From Neopestalotiopsis rosae (Eukaryota; Ascomycota; Sordariomycetes; Amphisphaeriales; Sporocadaceae), in contig JALGAS010000001.1 of the NCBI GenBank assembly GCA_023078685.1, positions 5,952,001-6,016,000 on the forward strand: a DNA stretch of 64,000 nucleotides, in the 5' to 3' direction. Below are positions 36,039 through 46,208 of this stretch, piece after piece (the first letter of the stretch is position 1; each line of letters opens with the position of its first letter). The notes under the pieces were generated by a model. The model had not been told where the DNA came from. It did no database searches and was given only the letters and a program-made list of their open reading frames with translations. The translations under genes were made by a program, and so were the position numbers.

Positions 36039-37535
36039 TTAGATTGAGTTGTCTGTGCAGGAGAACGTCGAGCCAACCGTTCCCTCATCATACGCTAGCT
36101 TGATAGTGACGATTGTCGAATATGTCCCTCCGACGATGATGAAGGCGCCCGATAATATCATAAACCAGCCGACACAAACAGCTGTATTTGCCTTCCAACC
36201 CCTGTTTGAACTCGACAGAGATTTCAGCAGCCAATCCATGCAAGCCATCTGGGGCTGAATTGCTGTTGCATCACCTTCAATAACCCGGTTTGGGCGCATT
36301 ATGATGTAAAAGATGAGCATAAATCCAGGAAGGATGTTAGTGAAGATGGGATTGATCAATGCGCCCACTAAACTAAGAAAGTCTCCGAAAAAGGGCACAA
36401 TACCAACCATGACGAAGCCAAAGACCACAGTCACGGATATCGAACCAATCCATGTGACCCAGTGCCTGAAACTGTTCTCTTGCAGGTGTCTGGTTCCGCG
36501 GAGAACTCGAACAAAACAATATTTCGCGGCAATATGGCTGTAGAGAACCGCCGTAACAAGCAGTCCCGGCAGAGCAATGCCGTAGGACACCTTCTTGATC
36601 AAAGGGCCAGCTGATCCCAACGCAGGACTCGCAAGATACTGGCCGACCTTTCCATAGACGATGGATGCGATAGCCAGGCAAGTCAGGACGATGAACCCTT
36701 GTCCAAAGATGAGAGAGCGGGTGAACTTCTGTGGCTCTTTCATCTCCGCCGAGACCGAAAAGAAAGTGGCAGAAGCTCCTACGGCAAAGAGCTGGTTCGA
36801 AACGGCCGTCATGGCCTCTCGAAATGCGGTGTCTGGAAAGATCTGCACGTCGAGGTCGAGAGCGCCCGTGGATGGGGCGGCAACGGGCCTGTTCTGCGCC
36901 AGACAAGCAATAGCTGTCGTCCAAATAGCGATGAAAATGGCTGTAACACCGACCCAGCTGAGCCACGCCACCTTATCCAGGCCGCGAAAGCCAGCACCGA
37001 TGACGAGGGCAATCACGCAGGCGACGCCGACAAAGGCCGTGGTGCAGGCGCCGTGGTTGGAGAGCGTGTTAAGGGCGACCGAGGTGGTGAGCATGCCGGC
37101 GCCGGCCGTCATGGCGAGGTAGAGGTAATAGGCCGCGCCCACAAACTCTCGCGCGCCTTTTCCAAACATGAGATCCGCGGCGTCGGCGGCACTGTGGAGG
37201 TGCGGGTAGTACTGCCGGGCATTGCCGCAAAGGTAGCCGGCCACGCTGGAGATGGACGAGAGGGCCAAGAAGCACAAGATGCCGGGTAAGAAGCCCAAGG
37301 TGTGAAAAGTGCTGGGCAGGCTGAGAGCACCCAGGCCAATCTGTAGCTTCGCGATGAGAACCGCGGCCGCTTGCCAGGAGACGCCTCTAAAGTTGACAGC
37401 ATCGGGGTCGCTGCTGAACAGATCAGCCGCGACGACGGTTCCCGTCTGGTGAGTACCAACAGCGTTCAGCTCAAGGTTGTTATTCTGAGGCACCTCCGGC
37501 TCCTGCTTCGAAGAGTCTTTTGATAGTTGCTCCAT
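36039..37535 (-). CDS. Amino-acid permease of the AAAP family, 498 aa (probable proline/neutral amino-acid uptake)
   Basis: One uninterrupted exon. A hydrophilic N-terminus of about 50 residues is followed by FRGVSWQAAAVLIAKLQIGLGALSLPSTF, the hallmark first helix of fungal amino acid/auxin permeases related to the Neurospora mtr system. About 11 hydrophobic segments follow, with FFSVSAEMKEPQKFTRSLI in the middle loop and PGFMLIFYIIMRPN late. It is a plasma-membrane proton-coupled importer of neutral or aromatic amino acids. Proline as substrate is inferred from its place between the regulator and proline dehydrogenase. A perfect CTCGGTCCGAG palindrome lies about 310 bp upstream of its start. 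Confidence 0.9.
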   Translation of the reverse strand: MEQLSKDSSKQEPEVPQNNNLELNAVGTHQTGTVVAADLFSSDPDAVNFRGVSWQAAAVLIAKLQIGLGALSLPSTFHTLGFLPGILCFLALSSISSVAGYLCGNARQYYPHLHSAADAADLMFGKGAREFVGAAYYLYLAMTAGAGMLTTSVALNTLSNHGACTTAFVGVACVIALVIGAGFRGLDKVAWLSWVGVTAIFIAIWTTAIACLAQNRPVAAPSTGALDLDVQIFPDTAFREAMTAVSNQLFAVGASATFFSVSAEMKEPQKFTRSLIFGQGFIVLTCLAIASIVYGKVGQYLASPALGSAGPLIKKVSYGIALPGLLVTAVLYSHIAAKYCFVRVLRGTRHLQENSFRHWVTWIGSISVTVVFGFVMVGIVPFFGDFLSLVGALINPIFTNILPGFMLIFYIIMRPNRVIEGDATAIQPQMACMDWLLKSLSSSNRGWKANTAVCVGWFMILSGAFIIVGGTYSTIVTIKLAYDEGTVGSTFSCTDNSI

Positions 37536-38214
37536 GATACAAGTTGGGGTTGGTAATTCAAAATGGTATGTTGTTGTTCATTCCAATAGTAGCCGATAAA
37601 AGTGAACAAGCAGAACAGGCAGTGATTGCAAATTTATTCATAACGCAAGGTAATCCTATATACTTTTGGACGGACTGCTTGGCGTTCATCCTGAAATCTG
37701 GAGTCGGCTGCTAGTAACAGCGCTAATATCTATATTCCGGGGTTGGAGACCTGGGGCGTACTTCGTGAGCCTTTCATGAGCCTGAGTCATGATCCTTGTA
37801 GCAAGCAAACAGGATAAAGGAGGTGAGGAACCGGCTTATTGTTCTCGGTCCGAGCAACAACTTTGTCGCAACCCCGATTGGGTCATATTCCAACACAACA
37901 ACAACGAGGATGCAATAGCGAAGGGGGTAAGATAATCCGTATGGAGTTCACCCAAAGGTAATGGCTGCCGTCGGCGATGAGCCAGCAGCACAGCAAATCT
38001 CGATCAGAACAATTCAACCTCCACGATTATTTCCTTGCCGGACTAACGCTGAAGCTGCAATCATAGAGGATTTCCATTTTGGAATGAATTCTACAGATTT
38101 ATTCGTTATATTGGTTGCAATTTTACGTTGGTTTGCAAAGGGAAATTCAATGTTATTTTGGAACAGATAGAACTGGATATTTGTTATTGCCTACGAGGCA
38201 TGTTCTATGCCGCA
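37536..38214. other. Permease promoter region and 3' flank of proline dehydrogenase
   Basis: 679 bp. No gene; contains the palindrome at 37844-37854. Confidence 0.5.
37844..37854. promoter_or_regulatory. Perfect palindrome CTCGG-T-CCGAG upstream of the permease
   Basis: An 11 bp inverted repeat with CGG half-sites and one-base spacing, about 310 bp upstream of the permease ATG. This is the best-formed copy of the motif in the cluster and has the half-sites bound by Zn2Cys6 regulators. Confidence 0.5.
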
Positions 38215-40060
38215 TTACGAAGTCAAATGCAACCGTCTCATAATCTCGCGTCCCAATCGTTTTCGTTCACCAGCAGCCCCTCCTCTACCTTCCAAGACAG
38301 CCTTATTCTCAGTAGCTCTACGTGCCAGGAAAGGCAGACATTCCTTCAAGTCGCCATAGCTCATTGACTGCTCCGGTCAGTCTCATTGATCGGTCTACTG
38401 AATCACGACAATACATACCTTAATAACAAGAGGCAGCCCATTTTCTGCCATAGCTGAGCCGGTGATTTTGTTGGAGAGGTCGTCCTTCATGCCTAGACAG
38501 CAAGCAGTTGTTAGTTTGGAAGCCCTTGGCAAAGTAGACATCTTTTTTCGGCGTGATAATATTAACCCACCGTAAAGCTGAGCGAAGCAAATGCAATCTG
38601 CGGCCTCTGATGATAGCAAAAGCATTCCGTCGTCGCTAGAACGACTTGCCAGACCATGCTTCTCCAGGAGTTCAAGCCCACGATCGATGCTAATTGAGTT
38701 ATGCGTTGCAAACACTGCGCTCAATCTTGCAGAGCCAGTCTCACGGATCTGTGCAGCAACGAGCGACAGCGTTCTCTCGATGCCATAATTGAAGCTAGCA
38801 TCTGTCTCTGCCTTGGACTGCCACACTGGTCCCGGCCCCTCTCTGCCCTCCCGCTTCCACCTCTCGGCCTCGGTCGCGATGTAGGCACCTCTAACTTGCT
38901 TGAACAGAAGTCTATATCCCTTTTTCTCGGCCCGCAAGATTTGTTGCTCGAGAAGTTGCGGATATCTTCGCAAGTATGCTTGGAATGAAGCTATACAGGT
39001 GGGCGGCCCGTCAAGGCTATTGTATTTCTGAAGCAGCTCGTCCGTCAGGCTGTCTAGTACTGGCTGATACCAGGACTGCTCGGCGTCGATGACGATCCGT
39101 ACATTGTTCTCCCTGGCCTTGCTGGCAATCTTGTCCAAGGTTGCTCGTAGCTGAAGCAGCTGTTGTCGGTCCGATTTTGTCACGGCTTCTCCGGCAATGG
39201 CTGCTTCCCAGTCTCCGTCATGGGGGAGGCCGGGGTATGGTACATCTTGATCATATCCCTTTTCAGCCCTGGCTTTGATGATGGCCCTTGAGCCACGGTC
39301 CAGCGCCACAGGATCTGGTATCAGCCCAGTAATCTTGATCCTGACCCACAAGCGTTTATCTTTGCCTAAAGCCAACCCCGGCACCAGTTGATTTGCAAGT
39401 TGCCCCTGCACAGTGATGGACTCGAGCACATGCTGGATCTGCTTGGCTATCAAGTCCGGATCTTTACGTGAACCATCCAACTCGGCCTCGATATTGTAGC
39501 CCAGCAGTGTGCCCATTTGACGCTGATGGAGTTCTCGAACTCTCGGGATGCATTCTTCCGTCGTTGTGCCTCCGAGGAACTGTGCAAAGAATGTTTTCAT
39601 TATAAATACATTCGAAATAGCAGAGATAATGGGTATTTTGGAGACTGTGTTATAGATAGACTCGCTCATGTCGACCCATGTCGGCGATGAGCAAAATGCA
39701 AAAGCACTGTTGAGAAGAAGATCAGCTACTTGATAAGTTCGAAACCATATATCATGATGTAGGGCTCACTAACATCCATCCCGTGACCAGCCTACCAAAA
39801 GAAATATTTGACAGTGCTTTGATATCATTTGGATCTTCGCTTGAATCGTTCTTGACACGCGCGGTCCAGAGTGTCGCGGCTGTTCCGGCAACACCAGTCC
39901 CTCCGATGGCAGAGAGCAGCAACCCACTCCGAAAGGTAGTTCTTTGTGGCGCTTTTGAAGTTGAAGCCAATGTTGAAGAAAACCGGCCGAGACTCGGGAA
40001 CCTCGCCGTTAAAAGACGGTGGTTCAGAGAACCCCTACTCAATCTTGCCACTGAATTCAT
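38215..40060 (-). CDS. Proline dehydrogenase (proline oxidase), mitochondrial, 549 aa
   Basis: Minus-strand join of 40060..39774, 39706..38571, 38492..38419 and 38367..38215; phases agree. The first intron has a less common donor, GTTAGT, chosen because the stronger-looking GTGAGC at 39769 would break the frame. The N-terminus MNSVARLSRGSLNHRLLTAR is rich in Arg/Ser/Leu without acids, as in a mitochondrial presequence. The FAD-linked TIM barrel shows VRIVIDAEQSWYQPVLDSL, TCIASFQAYLRRYPQLL, KQVRGAYIATEAERW, VFATHNSIS and FAQLYGMKDDLS, then a C-terminal LKECLPFLARRATENKAVL. The enzyme oxidises proline to P5C and passes electrons to ubiquinone. It is divergent from P5C dehydrogenase, the next enzyme of the pathway, as in the prnD/prnC pair of other fungi. 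Confidence 0.88.
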
Positions 40061-40304
40061 TGTCGCAAGGTAGAATTGACGGAGACAGAGACAATAAGGA
40101 GGCCACCAGGCGTTATCCACTAATTATGAACTCAACAGAAGCAAAGGTCAAAATTCTGAGGTGCCACTGCCAACAAGGGAGATCGACTGGATAGCCAAAG
40201 GCCCAACACATCTGTGCCTTGCTATAGTATACCTTTCCAGGACTACCGGGCGGGCCTGTGCGTGATCTCGGCCCATGGTCACGGAGAATGAAGCTAAAGT
40301 ACCC

Positions 40305-40317
40305 CCGGCGCGACCGG
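40305..40317. promoter_or_regulatory. Paired CCGG half-sites, CCGG-N5-CCGG
   Basis: Two CCGG tetramers separated by five bases in the divergent promoter of proline dehydrogenase and P5C dehydrogenase. Paired CGG-type half-sites are what Zn2Cys6 dimers bind; no direct evidence of use. Confidence 0.35.
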
Positions 40318-40347
40318 CGTCCACCTCTTGTGTTTCCACCATTTCCT

Positions 40348-40358
40348 CTCGGCCCGGG
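40348..40358. promoter_or_regulatory. Candidate operator CTCGG-C-CCGGG
   Basis: An 11 bp near-palindrome of the same pattern as the copies at 33322, 37844, 42952 and 43037, located 288 bp upstream of proline dehydrogenase and about 160-260 bp upstream of P5C dehydrogenase. Confidence 0.5.
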
Positions 40359-40613
40359 CGTCTTGATCGTTGATGTGGAGGAACATCATTACTGCTTGGA
40401 ACATTCTTTTTTTCTTTAATTAACCTATTATAGCGATACTCAATAACCGCACTGTTCATTTCTACTCACTCGTCAAGCATAGTCTCACTTTCCTAACTGA
40501 AGAATTGACCAACACGATGCCGTACCCGGAACCTCACAATGCATCAGGCGTACGGATAATCTCCCTTGAATCCCTACTGTGGTTTCATGAATGGCTAATA
40601 CTACGGAGCATAG

Positions 40614-42248
40614 ATGTCTTATGCGCCGAATTCGGAAGAAAGGCGCCTCCTCACAGCCGCGCTGGCTACAATGGAGAACGCCACGACTGAAATACCCAGC
40701 ATCATCAATGGCGAGCGTATCTTTACCGGCCAAAAAAGCCCCCAAGTCAACCCTTGGAATTTCGCCGGTCCTCCTTTGGCCGAATATCACGAGGTCGACG
40801 AAGAAATTGTTAAGAGCAAAGCCATTCCCGGGGCACTTGCAGCGCGGAAGAGATGGGCCAACATGTCTTTTAGTAGCCGAGCTGCCATTTACAAGCGGGC
40901 CGCGCGTCTCGTCGAGACCAAATACAGGTGGCAGCTCATGGCGGCAACCATGATTGGTCAGGGCAAGACTTGCGGGCAAGCCGAGGGCGATTGTATCACG
41001 GAAGTCATTGACACGCTCAATTTCCATGTCCATTATTGCTACCAGCTCTATCAGCAACAACCCCTGAAGCAGAACGATTCGGCATATTCCAGCCTTGATT
41101 ACCGTCCCTTGGAAGGCTTTGTGCTCGCCATCTCGCCGTTCAATTTTACCGCGCTGGGCGCACATATTGCCTTGACGCCAGCGCTTCTCGGAAACGTTGT
41201 GCTATGGAAGCCGTCACCGATGGCAGTCCTATCAAACTATATTCTTTACCAAATCATGGAGGAAGCTGGTCTACCGAAGGGTGTTGTACAGTTTCTGCCG
41301 GTGTCTGATCCCGGCACTGTAGTCCGGCCTGCACTCGCCAGTCCCGACTTCTCTGGTCTGCACTATACAGGCTCTTCTGCAGTGCTGCGGTCTCTGTGCA
41401 CTGAGATTGGGGTCAATACAAATACATACAAGACTTTCCCGCGTATTGTTGGCGAGAGCGGTGGCAAGAACTTTCACTTGATTCACAATTCCTGCAAGGA
41501 TGATGTCGATTGGATCGCGTCTGCAACGGTTCGGTCAGCCTTCGAATTCCAAGGACAAAAGTGCAGCGCCTTGTCTCGTCTTTTTGTTCCCAAATCCATG
41601 TGGAATAATGGCAGACTCAGGGATGCTTTGCTGAGAGAAGCAGCCAAGATGATGCATGGATCTGATGTGAAGCAACTCCATCACCCCTTGGGTCCTGTCG
41701 TGTCCAAGGCTTCTTTCGACCGTTACCGAGACTTTGTGGAACGTGCCCAAAGTGAGGGTCACAAACTTCTCTATGGCGGTAAACAGGATGGCGATAAGGG
41801 GTTCTTCGTGCAACCGGCCATCTTTGAGGTCAATGACGCCGATGCGACCGCACAGTCAGAGCTCATGACCAAAGAGCTCTTCGGCCCTCTGTTTGCTGTT
41901 CAGACGTACGACGACACAGCAGTAGATGGGTTCGCAGCTGTTTGTGATTTGATCGACTCCACGACAGAGTACGGACTTGCCGGCTCTGTCTTCGCCCGCG
42001 ACCAGGAAGCAGTGCAGCTTGCTGATTCAATGCTTCGAGACACAGTAGGAATGTTTTGCATTAATGACAAGTGCACGGGAGCAGTCATTGGGGGACAACC
42101 TTTTGGCGGAGCACGATCTAGTGGGACAAATGACAAAGCTAATTCGGTCAATGTTCTGTTAAGATTCTCCAGTATTCGATGCGTCAAGGTCTCGTTCGAG
42201 ACTGGCAGCTCTACATTGAATGATTGCCACGTCCCTGACACTAACTGA
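40614..42248 (+). CDS. Delta-1-pyrroline-5-carboxylate dehydrogenase (ALDH4 type), 544 aa
   Basis: Open frame from ATG 40614 with MSYAPNSEERRLL, matching the SYAPGS-type start of the conserved region in fungal P5C dehydrogenases; a short extra exon may precede it (40517..40549). Catalytic residues of the ALDH fold are E281 in RIVGESGGKN and C317 in FEFQGQKCSALSR. Also visible are NPWNFAGP, ISPFNFTALG, the nucleotide-site LHYTGSSAVL, TKELFGPLFAVQTYDD and QPFGGARSSGTNDKA. The enzyme oxidises P5C/glutamate semialdehyde to glutamate with NAD, normally in the mitochondrial matrix. I see no clear presequence in the part shown, so the true N-terminus is uncertain. No intron interrupts the catalytic domain. 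Confidence 0.92.
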   Translation: MSYAPNSEERRLLTAALATMENATTEIPSIINGERIFTGQKSPQVNPWNFAGPPLAEYHEVDEEIVKSKAIPGALAARKRWANMSFSSRAAIYKRAARLVETKYRWQLMAATMIGQGKTCGQAEGDCITEVIDTLNFHVHYCYQLYQQQPLKQNDSAYSSLDYRPLEGFVLAISPFNFTALGAHIALTPALLGNVVLWKPSPMAVLSNYILYQIMEEAGLPKGVVQFLPVSDPGTVVRPALASPDFSGLHYTGSSAVLRSLCTEIGVNTNTYKTFPRIVGESGGKNFHLIHNSCKDDVDWIASATVRSAFEFQGQKCSALSRLFVPKSMWNNGRLRDALLREAAKMMHGSDVKQLHHPLGPVVSKASFDRYRDFVERAQSEGHKLLYGGKQDGDKGFFVQPAIFEVNDADATAQSELMTKELFGPLFAVQTYDDTAVDGFAAVCDLIDSTTEYGLAGSVFARDQEAVQLADSMLRDTVGMFCINDKCTGAVIGGQPFGGARSSGTNDKANSVNVLLRFSSIRCVKVSFETGSSTLNDCHVPDTN

Positions 42249-42951
42249 AGCGAGAGAGAAGGGCAGAAGTGTAGGGTACCATGCAATAGTCAGGGGTGAA
42301 TGAAAATATCAATTGAACTAGATGCAAATCTTTCTATCCTGTGGTGTGTATCATGATATTTTGATGTGAAAAGTCATGCGACATATGGATTGTGCACAAA
42401 AAGCTGACTGAAAGATGGCACACATTGAGATGTGGAACAAAAAACCAACCAAACCAATCCCCACAGGACCACAGCCGTGAGGGTGGTGCCATTGTACGGT
42501 TTTGATCAAGTGTCCAACAGTTATATTCAATAATTATTACTTGGAAATAAAAGTTATCCCACAAATCATTTAGCCGAGTACATACTGATGCATTGAGCAA
42601 AGAAATAACTATTTCTTGTTGTTGGCATCTGTCAAAAGTCAACGGAAAGCAGAGGCCTTTGAAGTCCCATCTAGACCACTAAAGCTATGCTGTGCCAAGC
42701 CCCATAAGCCACTTTCAGTGGGCAACTCCAGTGACCCCGCGTCAACACTCGTGCTAATTCCTGTTCGTACTAACTGAGTCGAATGTCTTTGCGAATACAC
42801 ACATGGACACATGAGCTTACCATCAAACATAATAACGATAAGCAACCAATGCTGATTTTAATTACCAAACTTTGAGAGCTGATTCCGTATCGCAGACCCT
42901 GCAAGGTCAGCAATCGGACCCAAGTAACCTGATGTCAGCTGCGAAAGAGCT

Positions 42952-42961
42952 CTCGGCCCGG
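42952..42961. promoter_or_regulatory. Candidate operator CTCGG-C-CCGG
   Basis: Same CGG-N-CCG pattern, about 265 bp upstream of P5C reductase. A partial copy (CTCGGGCCC) lies at 42992-43000. Confidence 0.45.
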
Positions 42962-43036
42962 CCTTGATGGGACGTTGAGGCGTGTTCAAGTCTCGGGCCC
43001 AAAGTCAAAAAAACTCGACCCACCAGAATTGGTGAT

Positions 43037-43047
43037 CTCGGGCCGGC
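43037..43047. promoter_or_regulatory. Candidate operator CTCGG-G-CCGGC
   Basis: CGG-N-CCG pattern about 180 bp upstream of the P5C reductase start codon. Confidence 0.45.
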
Positions 43048-43225
43048 GGCAGCAACGACTTCATGGCCGGAAATGCTGACGCGACCTTCGGCCAGTCTGT
43101 ACCGCGTAATACAATTTCCCAGTTACGTTCCACGGTCAAATTGATTGTTACAAGAATAGTCGTTGATTATGATCGTTTGTGAGCAGACGGGACATCATTA
43201 GGACTCTGTACACAAGCATTCGCAA

Positions 43226-44168
43226 TGTCATTTTCGATCAACCCTACGATAGCCATCATTGGCTGTGGTGAGCAGCATCAATCGACACGTACGAAGTTAT
43301 GCTGACTTTTGGACTAGGAAACCTGGGAACTGCCCTTGCGTCGTACATGCTTCGCTCGTCTGAAGAATCCACAAATTCGAGCATTACTATTAAACGCCTT
43401 ATCGTTACTTCCGCAACCGAGAAGTCTCAACTTCGTCTACAAGATGTGCTCTCAGACTATTCGCCTCGGGTCGATGTCCGTGGTCAACAAGACAATCTCA
43501 AGACCATCAGTGAAGCCAATGCGGTGATCTTCGCCGTGAAGCCCGTGAAGCGAGAAGAAGTCTTTGGTGCGCCGGGCGTGCGGGAGGCCTTGGCGGGCAA
43601 ACTCGCCATCAGCATCATGGCCGGTATCAGCACAACGGAGATGAGCCGCTTGATACTCGGACCCAAGCCTGACCCGGAAGAACGCAAACCTTTGCAAATC
43701 GTGCGAGCCATGCCCAACATGGCGGCCAGGATCGGGAAGGCTGTCACGTTATACACGGCCGACATGGAGAGTTTGACCCTGGCCAACCAGAAGCTAACGC
43801 AATGGATCTTTGAGCAAGTAGGAACTGCTCAGGCTATTCGCGAAAGCAGCTTCGACATCTCTGCTGTGTTAGTTGGATGTGCTGGCTCTCTGTTGCTGCT
43901 GGCCATTGACGGATTGTTGGACGGCGCCGTTGCCGAGGGGCTAAAGCGTTCAGACGCGACGGCCATGGTGACTAACAGCGCAATCGGGATGATGTCTCTC
44001 GTGCCAGCGGGCTCCCACCCGAGCGTCCTTCGCGAAGAGATTGCCTCTCCTGGCGGGTGCTCAATCATGGCTCTGCTAGAGCTGGAGAAGTTGGGGGTAC
44101 GCTCGGCGTATACAAGCGCCATTTTAGCAGCAACCGAGCGATCAAAGAGTATTTCCAACTCCAAATAA
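43226..44168 (+). CDS. Pyrroline-5-carboxylate reductase, 297 aa
   Basis: Join of 43226..43268 and 43318..44168. The 49 bp intron splits the dinucleotide-binding motif, and splicing rebuilds TIAIIGCGNLGTALASYML (GxGxxG). Further family blocks are VIFAVKPVKREEV, IVRAMPNMAARIGKAVTLYT and the C-terminal dimerisation region SLVPAGSHPSVLREEIASPGGCSIMALLELE. The length fits. The enzyme reduces P5C to proline with NAD(P)H in the cytosol, the reverse direction to its neighbours. Its presence in a catabolic cluster is unusual if it serves only proline synthesis; with proline dehydrogenase it could form a proline/P5C redox cycle. No intron after the first. Confidence 0.9.
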
Positions 44169-44415
44169 ATATATAGAGCATGTGTAAAAAAGCACGGAAA
44201 CAGGCAGATGTCATAGAGAATGTGATGATTTGAAGTAACTGATGCGGGGCAACCCAGGGCTGCCCCACTGGCAGTAGGTACCTAGACAGCCCGTGGTCCA
44301 GGTGGTGGCTGACCAGGTTCCCACCTTCACCATCCACTTTCAATAGCTTCCATCAACAGAGTTGTTTCCATCCCTCATCCGTAACAACACTGTGAAATAT
44401 CATGACATGGGGTCT

Positions 44416-46208
44416 CTACCGACCTCGAATATTCTTGAGATGTAAGAACCAGTAAGTACCGAAATACAATCCCAAGAGTACTCCGCTGACAATACAATAC
44501 GTCGCAAACATCCACCTGGCAGTGTCCCATGCATTTTGGGCTGTTCTTAGCATGCCAACGAGGAATATGGTCAGAAGCGTGATGCAAAATCCAGCGCCAA
44601 TCCACCATGCAGTGGAGACACGAATGACCTCGAAAACATTGCCGCTTCTCCCACCATAGCGCCATCGCCTTCCGTAGTGGAGTATGGAGAATTGGCCGCT
44701 AAATTGCTTCGACAGCATACCCAGTCCGGTGGATTTAGCCCATAGTCCAAGTCTGATGCCGTATAGAATGAATATCGTGCCCGAAGAGAGACCGATAAAT
44801 ACTCCAAAGAAGTCAAACAGCAAATTGGTTCCGGTCAAGTCTTGCGGAATTGATGTTGAGTCATGGGCTATTGCTTTGAAAGGGGATTGCATTCCCAATA
44901 TGGAGGCCGACAAAGACAAGAGCAAATAGATTGAGGCCAGTATGGTAAGAGTTTTAATCGCTTTGGATTCCCGGATAGCGTGTCTTTTTGACAGGTAGTC
45001 TAATTGACGATTGAGGGCTTGTAGAGCCCTATCTGCGTTGTTCCGGCGCTCTGAGCACAGACCTTTCAGCTGTTGAATGCGTTTCCGATAGTTCTCGCCG
45101 TTCGACTTCTGAAGGTTCTTTGATGGAAGTGCTTTGAGAACCCATTCAATAGAATCCACGAGGTTATTAACACTCCGTAAGATACCTTCGGCATCCTCTA
45201 TCTCTTTGAATGCTTCCTTGCTATTCGCAGATAGACGAGGCTCAAAAAGTCCCAAGGGAACTTGGAGATGGGGGTTCTTGGTGAGCGAGTATCTGACGAT
45301 CTGTTTGTCGGGCAAATCCGGATCCGGATAAATCAGAGGGCCATAGTAATCCATGCGCTGCAAGTAGATGGAAGAAAGAAAGAACTCTAACACTAAGAGC
45401 TTTGCAAAGGTGTCAAGAGAACCGTCGAAGAAGAATGTCAAGCTCTGCTCAGCCAGCGTTGTCGGGTTGTCACTTTTCTCAACGACCATTTTGGGAACAA
45501 TACGTGGGTTATCAAATAGGATAGGATTACTCCGAGATTTGTCCATGTCGAATGTTTGGCTAAACCAAACATCGTGCACTATGATAACTGGAGAATTGTC
45601 AGCAGAAGTAGCATACGACTCGAGGATATACACTCACCTATCAACCGAATATCTGAGTCTTGCGCACATGTAAAGTATGAGTCTCTGGGACGGACATCAT
45701 AATCCAAAGGATGCTGCTGCAGACTAGTACGATTGACCAGACGGTACAACCTTGAGCTGCCGCGGCTCAAATGCTGAGACCATTGAGAAGATATGCTTCC
45801 GATATCATTTACAAGAAGTGGGTCAGTGAGCCATCTGAAAATTTGCCGCTCCTGGAATGGTACTGTATAGGTAGCTTGTAAATAGTTGATCAGGTCATCT
45901 CTAGCAGATTGTGTTGTCTTTGGGCCTTTCGTATCTCGGAGACCGGTAATTACGAAGTCGGAACGGACAGTGACGTCAAAAATTCTTGCCGTCTCCTTTT
46001 TATGTGGTGGAAGATCGCGCAAACTCTGGGCAATGTTATCACTCGAGCTGAACATGTGGTGGGCCGTCGGAGCGGTTCCGTCATATCGAGCATCGACAAC
46101 CTGCAAGACTAGTAATCCATCCGTCTCCAGCGACACGGACTTGCTGGATTCGAGGTCCTCCGGTTGTCCTGGGGGCAATTGGTGTTGGTTAGGGACTTGA
46201 TTTGACAT
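44416..46208 (-). CDS. CorA-like membrane protein of fungi, 580 aa
   Basis: Minus-strand join of 46208..45638 and 45587..44416; 50 bp phase-1 intron. The soluble part includes HKKETARIFDVTVRSDFVITGL and FCSERRNN-like charged helices ahead of the membrane region (residues about 340-400: KRIQQLKGLCSERRNNADRAL). The membrane part begins TLTILASIYLLLSLSASILGMQSPF, resembling the end of the CorA stalk helix and pore motif, with GMQ (about 422-424) where magnesium channels have GMN. At least three further hydrophobic segments follow, more than CorA's two. Many fungal proteins of this kind are annotated as CorA-like without proven transport. An in-frame ATG upstream at 46316 would add 36 residues; 46208 is preferred because it gives the more ordinary N-terminus MSNQVPNQHQLPPG. 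Confidence 0.78.

Larger units (their letters stand above)
40061..40613. promoter_or_regulatory. Bidirectional promoter of the two proline-catabolic enzymes
   Basis: About 0.5 kb between the divergent starts. Contains CTCGGCCCGGG at 40348-40358, a half copy CTCGGCCCATG at 40267-40277 and paired CCGG at 40305-40308 and 40314-40317. A short upstream exon of P5C dehydrogenase at 40517..40549 is possible: its MPYPEPHNASG would splice from GTACGG to the CATAG just before 40614. Confidence 0.5.
42249..43225. promoter_or_regulatory. Spacer with P5C reductase promoter
   Basis: About 1 kb with no gene. The right third holds three CTCGG-containing motifs (42952, 42992, 43037) in 100 bp, the densest group in the window, upstream of the P5C reductase start at 43226. 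Confidence 0.45.

Noticed and set aside
36661..37459. Several long open frames on both strands within the permease
   Set aside because: They are shadows of the G+C-rich permease coding sequence, which has clear homology and membrane segments on the minus strand.
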